From contig JABMSA010000166.1 of NCBI GenBank assembly GCA_013202185.1, forward strand, positions 1 through 5,477: a stretch of DNA of 5,477 nt, in the 5' to 3' direction. This document shows positions 1 through 5,301 of this stretch, piece after piece (position 1 is the stretch's first letter; each line of letters begins with the position of its first letter). The notes below the pieces were generated by a model. That model did not search any database. It had not been told where the DNA came from and was given only the letters and a program-made list of their open reading frames with translations. The DNA comes from Planctomycetota bacterium. GTDB taxonomy: Bacteria; Planctomycetota; PUPC01; JABMSA01. Made by a program: the position numbers and the translations under genes.

Positions 1-467
1 GTGAAGATGGCGATGTCGCCGCTTCCGTCGACAAAACCTTCATCCTGATTCTCAGGGGGGATCGGCTGCCCGACTGCGTCCTTGGTACGGGGGGCGGCCA
101 TCATTGATGTGATCGACATGACGTATGAGACGGCCGCGTCGGCCTCAAGGCCGGACTTGCCGGGCGTGTTGGCGGCAGTGTTGAACCACTCGCCAACTTG
201 AGCTACGACATACTCGGGGTTGAGGTACCATTCGACTACCTCGCCGCTTGCTGACCCGGGCATACCGATGCCGGTCGTGAGGATGAACGCGTCCATGCCG
301 GCGAGGGAAGCGACATCGCTCACGAACATCCCGATCTCAATCACATCTCCAATGTCCGCGTAGATGACTTGGTTTCCGGTTGACTGTTCGCCCAAGTAAA
401 GCGTGGTCGTAGCCGACGCCGTCGAGCAAATGAGCAGCAACGCAACACCAATACAAATCTTTTTCAT
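1..467 (-). CDS. Exported protein, N-terminal part (cohesin-like / PEP-CTERM-type candidate), 3' end off the window
   Basis: An open frame runs from an ATG at 467 to the window edge with no stop, giving 155 complete codons. Residues 1-19 form a Sec signal peptide: Lys-Lys at 2-3, a hydrophobic core, and an A-S-A cleavage site before Thr20. Cys14 follows Leu-Leu-Ile, which is not a lipobox, so this is not a lipoprotein. The mature part has no Cys and starts with beta-strand-like sequence. Around residues 40-61 is a pattern GDVIEIGMFVSDVASLAGMD, and at 147-155 a DGSGDIAIF pattern. Spacing and character resemble the first strands and a late strand of cohesin-like beta-sandwich domains common in PEP-CTERM and dockerin/cohesin surface proteins. 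That assignment is inference. The start is supported by AAAGGAG ending at 477, nine bases before the ATG. The gene has its own strong sigma-54 promoter at about 622-636. The C-terminus, which would show any PEP-CTERM or dockerin signal, is not visible. Confidence 0.8.
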   Translation of the reverse strand, partial: MKKICIGVALLLICSTASATTTLYLGEQSTGNQVIYADIGDVIEIGMFVSDVASLAGMDAFILTTGIGMPGSASGEVVEWYLNPEYVVAQVGEWFNTAANTPGKSGLEADAAVSYVMSITSMMAAPRTKDAVGQPIPPENQDEGFVDGSGDIAIF

Positions 468-476
468 TTCGTTTAT

Positions 477-486
477 CTCCTTTTTT
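477..486 (-). promoter_or_regulatory. Ribosome binding site of the exported-protein gene
   Basis: An A-rich run ending in AAAGGAG lies nine bases upstream of the ATG at 467 on the minus strand. It is a strong site at normal distance and fixes the start of the partial gene. Confidence 0.75.
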
Positions 487-545
487 CACTCAAAACCTAC
501 TGTAGTCAAGGATTAGCCAATTTCTTCTTTCTGCCTGCTAACGAT

Positions 546-570
546 TCACCTCCTTTCGGAAGTCTAGGTG
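546..570 (-). promoter_or_regulatory. 5' UTR hairpin burying an extended Shine-Dalgarno sequence with no start codon
   Basis: On the minus strand, 557-546 reads GAAAGGAGGTGA, a near full-length complement of the 16S rRNA 3' tail. No ATG, GTG or TTG stands at a usable distance after it; the true gene start is about 80 bases further on and has its own site. The motif forms the 3' side of a hairpin: CACCT (570-566) pairs with AGGTG (551-547), and inside it CTT (562-560) pairs with AAG (555-553) around a 4-base loop. If transcription starts at the predicted sigma-54 site near 610, the hairpin lies about 40-65 bases into the leader. It could be a ribosome standby site, a decoy, or the remnant of a lost leader ORF. 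The sequence is seen; the role is inference. Confidence 0.4.
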
Positions 571-621
571 TTTAAGAATCTAGCTTTGTTCGACTCGGAT
601 ACAAAAGCCATGAGCTATCAC

Positions 622-636
622 GCAAATGACGTGCCA
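622..636 (-). promoter_or_regulatory. Sigma-54 (RpoN) -24/-12 promoter for the exported-protein gene
   Basis: Read on the minus strand, 636-622 is TGGCAC-GTCAT-TTGC, an exact match to the classical sigma-54 consensus TGGCAC-N5-TTGC. The invariant GG (635-634) and GC (623-622) are separated by ten bases. The start of transcription is predicted near 610, giving a leader of about 143 bases before the ATG at 467. It faces the only gene downstream on that strand, in a spacer without other genes. A match to an IHF-like pattern (638-650, AATCAATGGTTTT on the plus strand, last base off consensus) abuts the -24 box, but this is weak. Sigma-54 promoters need an AAA+ enhancer-binding activator; candidate sites lie upstream at 693-704 and 799-810. 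In exosortase/PEP-CTERM systems the PrsK/PrsR pair includes such an activator, which fits the exported product. Confidence 0.8.
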
Positions 637-692
637 AAATCAATGGTTTTCCTTATCTTTCGCCGTGAAAGCTGCAAGTTGTTAAATACTCA

Positions 693-810
693 GAGCTTAC
701 GGAAGAACTTTTTTTCGGATCAGGTCTGGTGGAAAAGTGCCGGGCCTCGGTGACGTTTCCGAAACTGAACACAAGAAGCATGCGATCACCGCGTTTTGTT
801 TCGTAAGCTC
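693..810. promoter_or_regulatory. Inverted pair GAGCTTACGGAA / TTTCGTAAGCTC, candidate activator (enhancer) sites
   Basis: GAGCTTACGGAA stands at 693-704 and its reverse complement with one change, TTTCGTAAGCTC, at 799-810. Similarity continues slightly beyond the 12-mer (AA after one more variable base). A third related word, GCTTAC, is at 824-829. Relative to the predicted sigma-54 start near 610, the two sites lie at about -83 to -94 and -189 to -200, the range where sigma-54 activators usually bind. The placement is what suggests the role; no activator gene is in the window. Confidence 0.4.
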
Positions 811-865
811 CTTGAAGACAAGCGCTTACAGCATGATGCCTAAATTGAACGCGATGTTCAACAAA
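802..865. repeat. Structured repeat, copy 1 (two hairpins, GCGAT loop)
   Basis: This copy starts with an inverted repeat, GTAAGC (803-808) against GCTTAC (824-829). A 41-base block, 825-865, then aligns without gaps to 1161-1201 with 31 identities. Within it, TTGAAC (845-850) and GTTCAA (856-861) form a perfect 6-bp stem around the loop GCGAT. The strand of any RNA is unknown. It lies upstream of the sigma-54 promoter and downstream of the DUF502 gene, so it could be a dispersed genomic repeat, a protein-binding array or the 3' UTR of the serine operon. Confidence 0.5.
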
Positions 866-1002
866 TCCAACGCCGGGCAATGTCCTGTCAGCCTGACTCC
901 GAGTTGGTTCTGCCAACGGGCTCAAGTGCTATCAAAGAACTATTGGTCTGTTTTGCAAAAATTGTGCCAAAAGGTCGGCGCAAATCCGAAATCTCTGTAG
1001 CG

Positions 1003-1017
1003 AAACGCTAAGCGTTT
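1003..1017. repeat. Short perfect palindrome AAACGCT-A-AGCGTTT
   Basis: Seven-base arms flank one central A. A related but shorter palindrome, AAACGA-A-TCGTTT, is at 1199-1211 just after the DUF502 stop codon. Either could be an operator half-site pair or a weak hairpin at the end of the operon mRNA. Neither is followed by a convincing T-run, so I do not call a terminator. Confidence 0.35.
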
Positions 1018-1146
1018 ACTGCACAAGGAGTTAGGAAAGCAGAAAAGAGCGCCGCGTTGCGCTGAAGCGGAAGTGTGCAACGGGGGCGAAGTTGCGTTGA
1101 GTAGACACATCCGAAGGGGAAAGGGGGGAGAAGAGCGCGTAACCAT

Positions 1147-1201
1147 CGTAAGGGTAATGACTTACGCGATGTTGCCTGAAATGGACGCGATGTCTAAGAA
1201 A
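1147..1201. repeat. Structured repeat, copy 2 (two hairpins, GCGAT loop)
   Basis: This copy begins with CGTAAG (1147-1152) against CTTACG (1161-1166), loop of eight. The block 1161-1201 aligns ungapped with 825-865. The second hairpin is TGGAC (1182-1186) with GTCTA (1192-1196) around the same GCGAT loop. Against copy 1, one A-T pair has become G-C by a double change (848/858 to 1184/1194) and one G-C pair has become G-U (if RNA). The 9-mer ACGCGATGT occurs twice here (1164-1172, 1185-1193) and once in copy 1 (849-857). It ends 18 bases beyond the DUF502 stop codon. Confidence 0.5.
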
Positions 1202-1218
1202 CGAATCGTTTTCGCTGA

Positions 1219-1911
1219 TCAGACGCCGGCGTCATGTGTGGCGGTCGATAGTTCTGATGTTTCGATTTCGGGTATCTCGGACTTGGGGCGAATTACGCCC
1301 GCCGACACCGAGAACCTGATCGCTTCGTCGATGGCCACGGGGAGGGGGATGATTTCGGACTCGGCCACGAGCACAACGTAGCCAGTGAAAGGGGTGGGTG
1401 AGCTGGGTACAAATACACTGATCATTCGCCGGCCGTCGGGGGTGGTGACGTCCTTGAGGCCGCTGCTGGTGACAAATCCCATGGAGTACATGCCTTTGCG
1501 AGGGTATTCCACGGCCACCACGCTGCGGAATTGCTGAGTCTTGTCGCTGAGGAAAAAATCGGTGACCTGGCGAACCGGCCTGTATATTGCGCTTATGAAC
1601 GGCAGGCGCTGCAGCGAGTTCTCGACGGCCCTGAATATCCGGGCGCCGATGAAGCTGGTGAGGATCAGCCCCAGGAGCATCGCGAGGAGAATCAGCAGCA
1701 CAAATGCGGCCGCCCCGCCGGCGAAAGTGAGCCATGATGGCGGGGACGGTGCCTCGCCTGCCTTATAGTTGGTCAGCGCGTAAACCAGCGGATTGCCGAT
1801 GGTGTCGCGGGCAAACTCCCACAACTTGAAGAACACAAACACAGTAAGGAGCGTCGGCAGCAGGGCGGCAAGCCCCGTGATGAGGTGTCTGCGAAAAATG
1901 TTTCCTGCCAT
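1219..1911 (-). CDS. DUF502 family membrane protein
   Basis: A 230-residue protein of the usual length for the DUF502 family, inner-membrane proteins of unsettled function found widely in bacteria and plant chloroplasts. A positively charged N-terminus (RR at 7-8) is followed by transmembrane helix 1 at about 10-32 with the family-like LITGLAALLPTLLTV pattern. After a loop comes helix 2 at about 63-85. The family signatures follow: LPFISAIYRPVRQVTDFF at 103-120 and VFVPSSPTPFTGYVVLV at 167-182. The C-terminal 25 residues are acidic and polar and look disordered. The ATG at 1911 is the only reasonable start, since an in-frame TAA lies eight codons upstream. Its nearest Shine-Dalgarno-like GGAG is about 15 bases away, which is unusually far, so translation may be weak or coupled. 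It is last in the operon, 72 bases after the acetyltransferase. The stop codon is preceded by a 12-base palindrome, GACGCCGGCGTC (1222-1233). Confidence 0.85.
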   Translation of the reverse strand: MAGNIFRRHLITGLAALLPTLLTVFVFFKLWEFARDTIGNPLVYALTNYKAGEAPSPPSWLTFAGGAAAFVLLILLAMLLGLILTSFIGARIFRAVENSLQRLPFISAIYRPVRQVTDFFLSDKTQQFRSVVAVEYPRKGMYSMGFVTSSGLKDVTTPDGRRMISVFVPSSPTPFTGYVVLVAESEIIPLPVAIDEAIRFSVSAGVIRPKSEIPEIETSELSTATHDAGV

Positions 1912-1939
1912 AATGTTTCGTCTGATCTCCGATTAAGGC

Positions 1940-1983
1940 GGCGCTCGAGCGCCCCGCTCCGGGCCGGTTCGCCGCGTCGCGGC
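1940..1983 (-). promoter_or_regulatory. Two GC-rich palindromes in the gap before the DUF502 gene
   Basis: GCCGCG-T-CGCGGC (1971-1983 on the plus strand) begins directly after the acetyltransferase stop codon. The 14-base perfect palindrome GGCGCTCGAGCGCC lies at 1940-1953. As RNA, each can form a 5-bp stem with a short loop. Neither is followed by a T-run on the minus strand, so they look like intercistronic hairpins (mRNA processing, stability or partial attenuation), not a classical terminator. Confidence 0.4.
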
Positions 1984-2469
1984 TCAATCGGCGTCGCCAA
2001 GTGTTAGCATCATTGCCACTTCCCCGCAGTCGGGGAATTTGGGGCATTTCACGCAGTCGGACCATATCTTATGAGGAAGAACATCCTTGCTGACCTCGCC
2101 GAAACCGGCCCTTTCGAAATAAGCCGGCACGTATGTGAGCACAAACACCTCGCCCACGCCAAGCCCCTGGCATTCGACCAGGCAGCGGCGCATCAGGCTG
2201 GTGCCGATTCCGGCGCCGCGCCGTTGTTCGTCAACGGCCAGCGACCGGATCTCGGCGATGCCATCCCACACTATGTGGAGGGCGCAGCAGCCCACCACGG
2301 CGTCGTTTGCCACGCAAACGTGGAAGTCTCGGAGTTTCTCGTAGATCTCGCTCAGCGACCTGGGCAGCATATCGTCGTGCCCGGCGGCATCGTTGATCAG
2401 CCGATGAATCTTCCTGACGTCGGCCATTTTGGCTTTGCGAACCTGCGGTTTGCACTCGCGTGCGTTCAT
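1984..2469 (-). CDS. GNAT acetyltransferase, short-form N-acetylglutamate synthase-like
   Basis: A 161-residue single-domain GNAT protein. The acetyl-CoA pyrophosphate loop is QRRGAGIG at 82-89, matching Q/R-x-x-G-x-G/A. It is preceded by the strand EIRSLAV (73-79). The N-terminal part has VRKAKMADVRKIHRLIN (10-26) and LPRSLSEIYEKLRDF (35-49). The C-terminus has LPHKIWSDC followed by a C-x2-C-x5-C cluster (139, 142, 148). This combination is typical of the short proteins annotated as ArgA-like or N-acetyltransferase, which are thought to make N-acetylglutamate from glutamate and acetyl-CoA for arginine synthesis. Substrate is not proven by sequence. The frame is open much further upstream, inside serA, but homology begins only at residue 10, so the ATG at 2469 is chosen; it is 11 bases after the serA stop. 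The ribosome site is weak (GAGAG), suggesting coupling to serA translation. Confidence 0.8.
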   Translation of the reverse strand: MNARECKPQVRKAKMADVRKIHRLINDAAGHDDMLPRSLSEIYEKLRDFHVCVANDAVVGCCALHIVWDGIAEIRSLAVDEQRRGAGIGTSLMRRCLVECQGLGVGEVFVLTYVPAYFERAGFGEVSKDVLPHKIWSDCVKCPKFPDCGEVAMMLTLGDAD

Positions 2470-2480
2470 ATGATGTTCTC

Positions 2481-4061
2481 TCAAAGTTGAATCGCAAGCG
2501 CCGCCGTCACGTTGCTTACCTTGCTCACTTCGTCCAATAGAGCATCGGAGGGGGTGGCGTCGAGGTTGAGCACCGTCATCGCGTCGCCGCCGGCTTCTTT
2601 GCGGCCGAAGGTCATCGACGATATGTTCACGCCGCCGGCGCCCATTATCCGGCCGATGTCGCCGATGAGGCCCGGGCGGTCCTGGTTCGTGATTACTATC
2701 AGGTCGCCCACGGGCATTACCTCTACGTGGTAGCCGTTGATGCCCACTATCCGCGGGTCGCTCTTGCCGAAGAGCGTGCCCTCCACGGAGACCTCGCCGT
2801 GGTCGGTGGTCATCACGGCCTCGATGGTGTTGGTAAAGTCGCCCGACGTGCAACTGCGCGATTCGATGATTGTGATCCCGCGTTCTTCGGCGAGCACCGG
2901 GGCGTTGACGAGGTTGACGTTTTCCTCGAGCACCGGCCTCAGCAGCCCGGCTGTGAGGCTGCGCGTAACGGGTGCAACGTTCATCTGCGCCAGGTCTCCG
3001 GTATAGCAAATCCGCACCGACTCCAACTGCCCCCGGACCAATTGCCGGAGCAGGCAGCCCATCTTATCTGCCAGGTTTGAATACGGCTGCAGCACCTCGG
3101 CTTCGCGAGGGTCCAGGCCAGGCAGGTTGAGTGCAAACCGAACGGCGCGTCCGGTGAGGGCATCGGCAAGCTGCCGGGCGGCGTCGGTAGCCACGTTGAT
3201 CTGCGCTTCTTGCGTCGAGGCGCCAAGGTGCGGCGTCGCAACAACCTGCGGCAGCTCGATGAGGCGCCGATTCGTGGGCGGCTCCTCGGGGTACACATCC
3301 ACCGCCGCGCCGGCCACCTTGCCCGCCTCGATGGCGTCGGCAAGGGCGTTTTCGTCAATAATTCCGCCGCGGGCGCAGTTGATGATGCGCACGCCGTCTT
3401 TCATCTTTGCAAGCTCTTGGGCGCCGATCAGGCCGCGCGTTTCGGGCGTCATGGGCGTGTGCACCGTCACGTAGTCGGCGCATTCCCAGATCGACTCGAG
3501 GTCGCCCAGCTCGATGCCCAGCCGCGCCGCACGCTCCGGTGCGATGTAGGGGTCGTAGGCCACGACCTTCATTTCGAAGGTCGATACCCGCCTCGCCACC
3601 TCCAGCCCAACCCGCCCCAGCCCTACGATACCGATCGTCTTGCCAGAGAGCTGATTGCCGACGAAGCTTTTTCTGTCCCACTTGCCGCTCTTCAGCGAAG
3701 CGCACGCCGCCGGGATGTTTCTCGACAGCGCCAGGATCATGGCAACCGTCAGCTCGGCCGTGGACGTAGTGTTGCCGCCGGGCGTATTCATCACGATAAT
3801 ACCCTTGCGGCTGGCGGCTTTCACGTCGACGTTGTCCACACCTACGCCCGCACGGGCTATCACTTTCAACCGTTTGGCGTGCTCCAGCACGTCGGCCGTC
3901 AGCTTCGTTCCGCTGCGGATGACGATGCCATCGTATTCGCCGATGATCGCCATCAGCTCATGCGCGGCCAAGCCGGGCTTGTTGTCGGCGTCGATATCAG
4001 GATACGAAGACAGAATCTCAACTGCAACGTCGGGCAATTTGTCGGAGATCAATACTTTCAT
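2481..4061 (-). CDS. serA: D-3-phosphoglycerate dehydrogenase, long form with C-terminal ACT domain
   Basis: Oxidises 3-phosphoglycerate to 3-phosphohydroxypyruvate with NAD, the first step of the phosphorylated serine pathway, in the cytoplasm. At 526 residues it matches the long (type I) bacterial form. The substrate-binding half occupies about 1-98 and 287-315, with RSGTKLT at 49-55 and ARAGVGVDNVD at 69-79. The nucleotide-binding domain has GIVGLGRVG at 144-152 and the acidic Asp170 that selects NAD. Catalytic residues are visible as Arg231 (NCARGG), Glu260 (PEEPP) and His278 (TPHLG). An intervening ASB domain spans about 320-445. An ACT domain at about 453-526 (DRPGLIGDIGRIM at 461-473) usually senses serine. 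No key residue is missing. The ATG overlaps the stop of the aminotransferase gene as ATGA, with AAGGA nine bases upstream, so the two are translationally coupled. Confidence 0.96.
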   Translation of the reverse strand: MKVLISDKLPDVAVEILSSYPDIDADNKPGLAAHELMAIIGEYDGIVIRSGTKLTADVLEHAKRLKVIARAGVGVDNVDVKAASRKGIIVMNTPGGNTTSTAELTVAMILALSRNIPAACASLKSGKWDRKSFVGNQLSGKTIGIVGLGRVGLEVARRVSTFEMKVVAYDPYIAPERAARLGIELGDLESIWECADYVTVHTPMTPETRGLIGAQELAKMKDGVRIINCARGGIIDENALADAIEAGKVAGAAVDVYPEEPPTNRRLIELPQVVATPHLGASTQEAQINVATDAARQLADALTGRAVRFALNLPGLDPREAEVLQPYSNLADKMGCLLRQLVRGQLESVRICYTGDLAQMNVAPVTRSLTAGLLRPVLEENVNLVNAPVLAEERGITIIESRSCTSGDFTNTIEAVMTTDHGEVSVEGTLFGKSDPRIVGINGYHVEVMPVGDLIVITNQDRPGLIGDIGRIMGAGGVNISSMTFGRKEAGGDAMTVLNLDATPSDALLDEVSKVSNVTAALAIQL

Positions 4062-5209
4062 TCGCTGGTTCCTTGATCATTCTTCAGCACCTGTTCGGCA
4101 GCTCGCACTCCGGCGCCGAGTTCGAGTTCGCAGCCCATCTCATCGAGGATCATTTCCAGGGCGGAGATGGCGATTATCACGTCGTAGTCGCCGGCGTAGC
4201 CCATGTGGCTGATACGGCAGATCGTGCCCTTGAGTTCGGCCTGCCCGCCGGCTATGGTGATGCCGTGCTCGGTTCGGAGCTTCTTGACGAGTTCCACGCC
4301 GTCGACGTTCTTGGGTAGCCTTATGGCCGTCACACAATCGGCCGGCGGATCCGCGAGCAGCTCCAGCCCCAGGGCTTTGGCGGCCGCGCGTGCAGCTTGG
4401 GCCAGCCGGGTATGGTCTTTCCATATCTGCTCGATGCCGCGTTCGTTGAGAATCTCGAGTGCCTTCCTCAGGCCCACCATCAGCGTAACGGCGGGCGTCC
4501 ACGGGTTGTCGAACGTCTTCATGGATTTTCGCGCGCGCTTCAGGTCGAAATAATACGCTGTCGACTCGCAGAAATCGATTCGCGCCCACGCCTTGGGGCT
4601 TACGGTCACAAATGCCAGGCCAGGCGGCATCATCAGGGCTTTTTGCGAGCCAACCACAAGCATATCCACACCCCAGGCGTCCGTCTCCATGGGAACTGCG
4701 CCCACGGACGAGATGCCGTCGCACACGAGGATCGCGTCGTTCTTTTTCACGATCGCGCCGATGCTTTGCAGGTCGTTGGCCACACCGGTGGAGGTCTCGC
4801 TGAGGGTGGTGTAAACGGCAACGATATCGGGATCGTCGTTGAGATGTTTGCGTATGATCTCGGGATCGACCGCCTTGCCCCATTCGACCTCTATAACTAC
4901 AGGCTGCGCGCCAAACGCTTCGCACAGTTCGGTCCAGCGCTCGCCAAACTTGCCGCCCTGCACCACCAGGGCCTTGTCGCCCGGGCACAGGACGTTCGCC
5001 ACCGCCGCCTCCATCGCGCCCGTGCCCGACGAGCTGCTGATGAACACATCGTTCTCAGTTCTAAAGACCGCCTTCAGGCCGGCGAGGACCTCTTCGTGCA
5101 GCTTGCGATACTCGCCCGTGCGATGATGAAACACCGGCCGGGCCATCTCCAGCAGCACCTCCGGCGGCACCTGTGTGGGCCCCGGGGCAAGCAAATACTC
5201 CTTGCGCAT
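4058..5209 (-). CDS. Class V PLP aminotransferase (alanine-glyoxylate / serine-pyruvate / phosphoserine type)
   Basis: A 383-residue fold-type I, class V aminotransferase. Near the N-terminus is the family signature LLAPGPTQVPPEVL (6-19). The phosphate-binding segment SSSGTGAMEA is at 59-68, the cofactor-ring aspartate is Asp164 (VCDGISSVGA), the PLP lysine is Lys190 in VVGSQKALMMPPG, and the substrate carboxylate arginine is Arg332 in CRISHMGY. The family uses glyoxylate, pyruvate or hydroxypyruvate-type acceptors. Placed immediately before serA, and with no separate serC in view, it most likely makes phosphoserine from phosphohydroxypyruvate and glutamate. That role is inference from context, and alanine-glyoxylate or serine-glyoxylate exchange remains possible. 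Two ATGs are close: 5215 is only one base from the AAGGAG site, while 5209 is seven bases from it and gives the family's usual MRKEYLLAPGPT start, so 5209 is chosen. Its start overlaps the stop of a 30-codon leader ORF (TGATG). Confidence 0.9.
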   Translation of the reverse strand: MRKEYLLAPGPTQVPPEVLLEMARPVFHHRTGEYRKLHEEVLAGLKAVFRTENDVFISSSSGTGAMEAAVANVLCPGDKALVVQGGKFGERWTELCEAFGAQPVVIEVEWGKAVDPEIIRKHLNDDPDIVAVYTTLSETSTGVANDLQSIGAIVKKNDAILVCDGISSVGAVPMETDAWGVDMLVVGSQKALMMPPGLAFVTVSPKAWARIDFCESTAYYFDLKRARKSMKTFDNPWTPAVTLMVGLRKALEILNERGIEQIWKDHTRLAQAARAAAKALGLELLADPPADCVTAIRLPKNVDGVELVKKLRTEHGITIAGGQAELKGTICRISHMGYAGDYDVIIAISALEMILDEMGCELELGAGVRAAEQVLKNDQGTSE

Positions 5210-5301
5210 CAACATACTCCTTCTCTGTGAGTCTTACATGTTAGTACAGTACATACCTGGAGAAGGGTACCTACTAATATGGACTGAAAAAAGAAATCCA
5301 T
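5209..5301 (-). CDS. Possible 30-residue leader peptide / small membrane protein, coupled to the aminotransferase
   Basis: An ATG at 5301 opens a 30-codon frame that ends in TGA at 5211-5209. It is preceded by GAAAGGAG (5316-5309), a near-perfect ribosome site seven bases from the ATG. The stop overlaps the aminotransferase start as TGATG, the classic geometry for re-initiation, and the aminotransferase ribosome site lies inside this frame. The product begins MDFFFQSILVGTLLQV, a short hydrophobic segment, then turns polar with Lys, His and Arg and ends Gly-Val-Cys. It holds three Cys codons (all TGT), the last just before the stop, and one Ser codon. Codons such as ATA, TTA, CTA and AGA are unlike the operon genes, in line with its AT-rich surroundings. 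It could be a regulatory leader peptide, a small membrane protein, or a chance frame. No family is recognised. Confidence 0.4.
   Translation of the reverse strand: MDFFFQSILVGTLLQVCTVLTCKTHREGVC
5217..5222 (-). promoter_or_regulatory. Ribosome binding site deciding the aminotransferase start
   Basis: AAGGAG on the minus strand ends at 5217. It is one base from the ATG at 5215 and seven bases from the ATG at 5209. Only the second spacing is workable, which sets the start at 5209. Confidence 0.7.

Larger units (their letters stand above)
468..1218. other. Noncoding spacer between the serine operon and the exported-protein gene
   Basis: About 750 bases without a credible gene. The short frames present on both strands lack ribosome binding sites, recognisable motifs and coding-like composition. 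No tRNA cloverleaf, rRNA segment, transposase remnant or CRISPR array is seen. What it does hold is annotated separately: the sigma-54 promoter, the leader hairpin, the inverted GAGCTTACG pair, the two structured repeats and the short palindromes. It is more AT-rich than the flanking genes. A strong intrinsic terminator for the operon was looked for and not found. Confidence 0.7.

Noticed and set aside
420..467. Lipoprotein signal at Cys5 or Cys14 of the exported protein
   Set aside because: Residues before these Cys do not form a lipobox, while A-S-A at 17-19 is a good signal peptidase I site.
546..557. A 16S rRNA 3' end fragment on the plus strand
   Set aside because: Only the short anti-Shine-Dalgarno-like stretch matches; the preceding helix 45 sequence of 16S rRNA is not there.
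676..720. Intrinsic terminator ending in the T-run at 709-715 (plus strand)
   Set aside because: The preceding stem is short and has a long loop, and no plus-strand gene lies upstream to be terminated.
653..925. A 90-codon minus-strand frame in the spacer
   Set aside because: No ribosome site and no motif; it runs across the candidate activator sites and its composition does not look coding.
825..1201. Integron attC sites (GTTCAAC at 856-862 fits the RYYYAAC core)
   Set aside because: No matching GTTRRRY partner at proper distance, no L-box arrangement and no gene cassettes; the two copies are better described as hairpin repeats.
1199..1213. Intrinsic terminator just after the DUF502 stop
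   Set aside because: The AT-rich palindrome has almost no loop and no T-run follows on the minus strand.
1984..3009. Extended start for the acetyltransferase (341 codons)
   Set aside because: The extra N-terminal part lies wholly inside serA in another frame and has shadow-like composition; GNAT homology begins just after the ATG at 2469.
3210..4076. A 288-codon plus-strand frame opposite serA
   Set aside because: It is the antisense shadow of a GC-rich gene. The product is rich in His and Arg with no domain pattern, and serA on the other strand carries full motifs.
5207..5215. ATG at 5215 as the aminotransferase start
   Set aside because: It is one base from the AAGGAG site, too close for initiation; the ATG at 5209 has proper spacing and the usual family N-terminus.
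4397..5230. A 277-codon plus-strand frame opposite the aminotransferase gene
   Set aside because: Antisense shadow with Arg/His-rich composition, no ribosome site and no recognisable motif.
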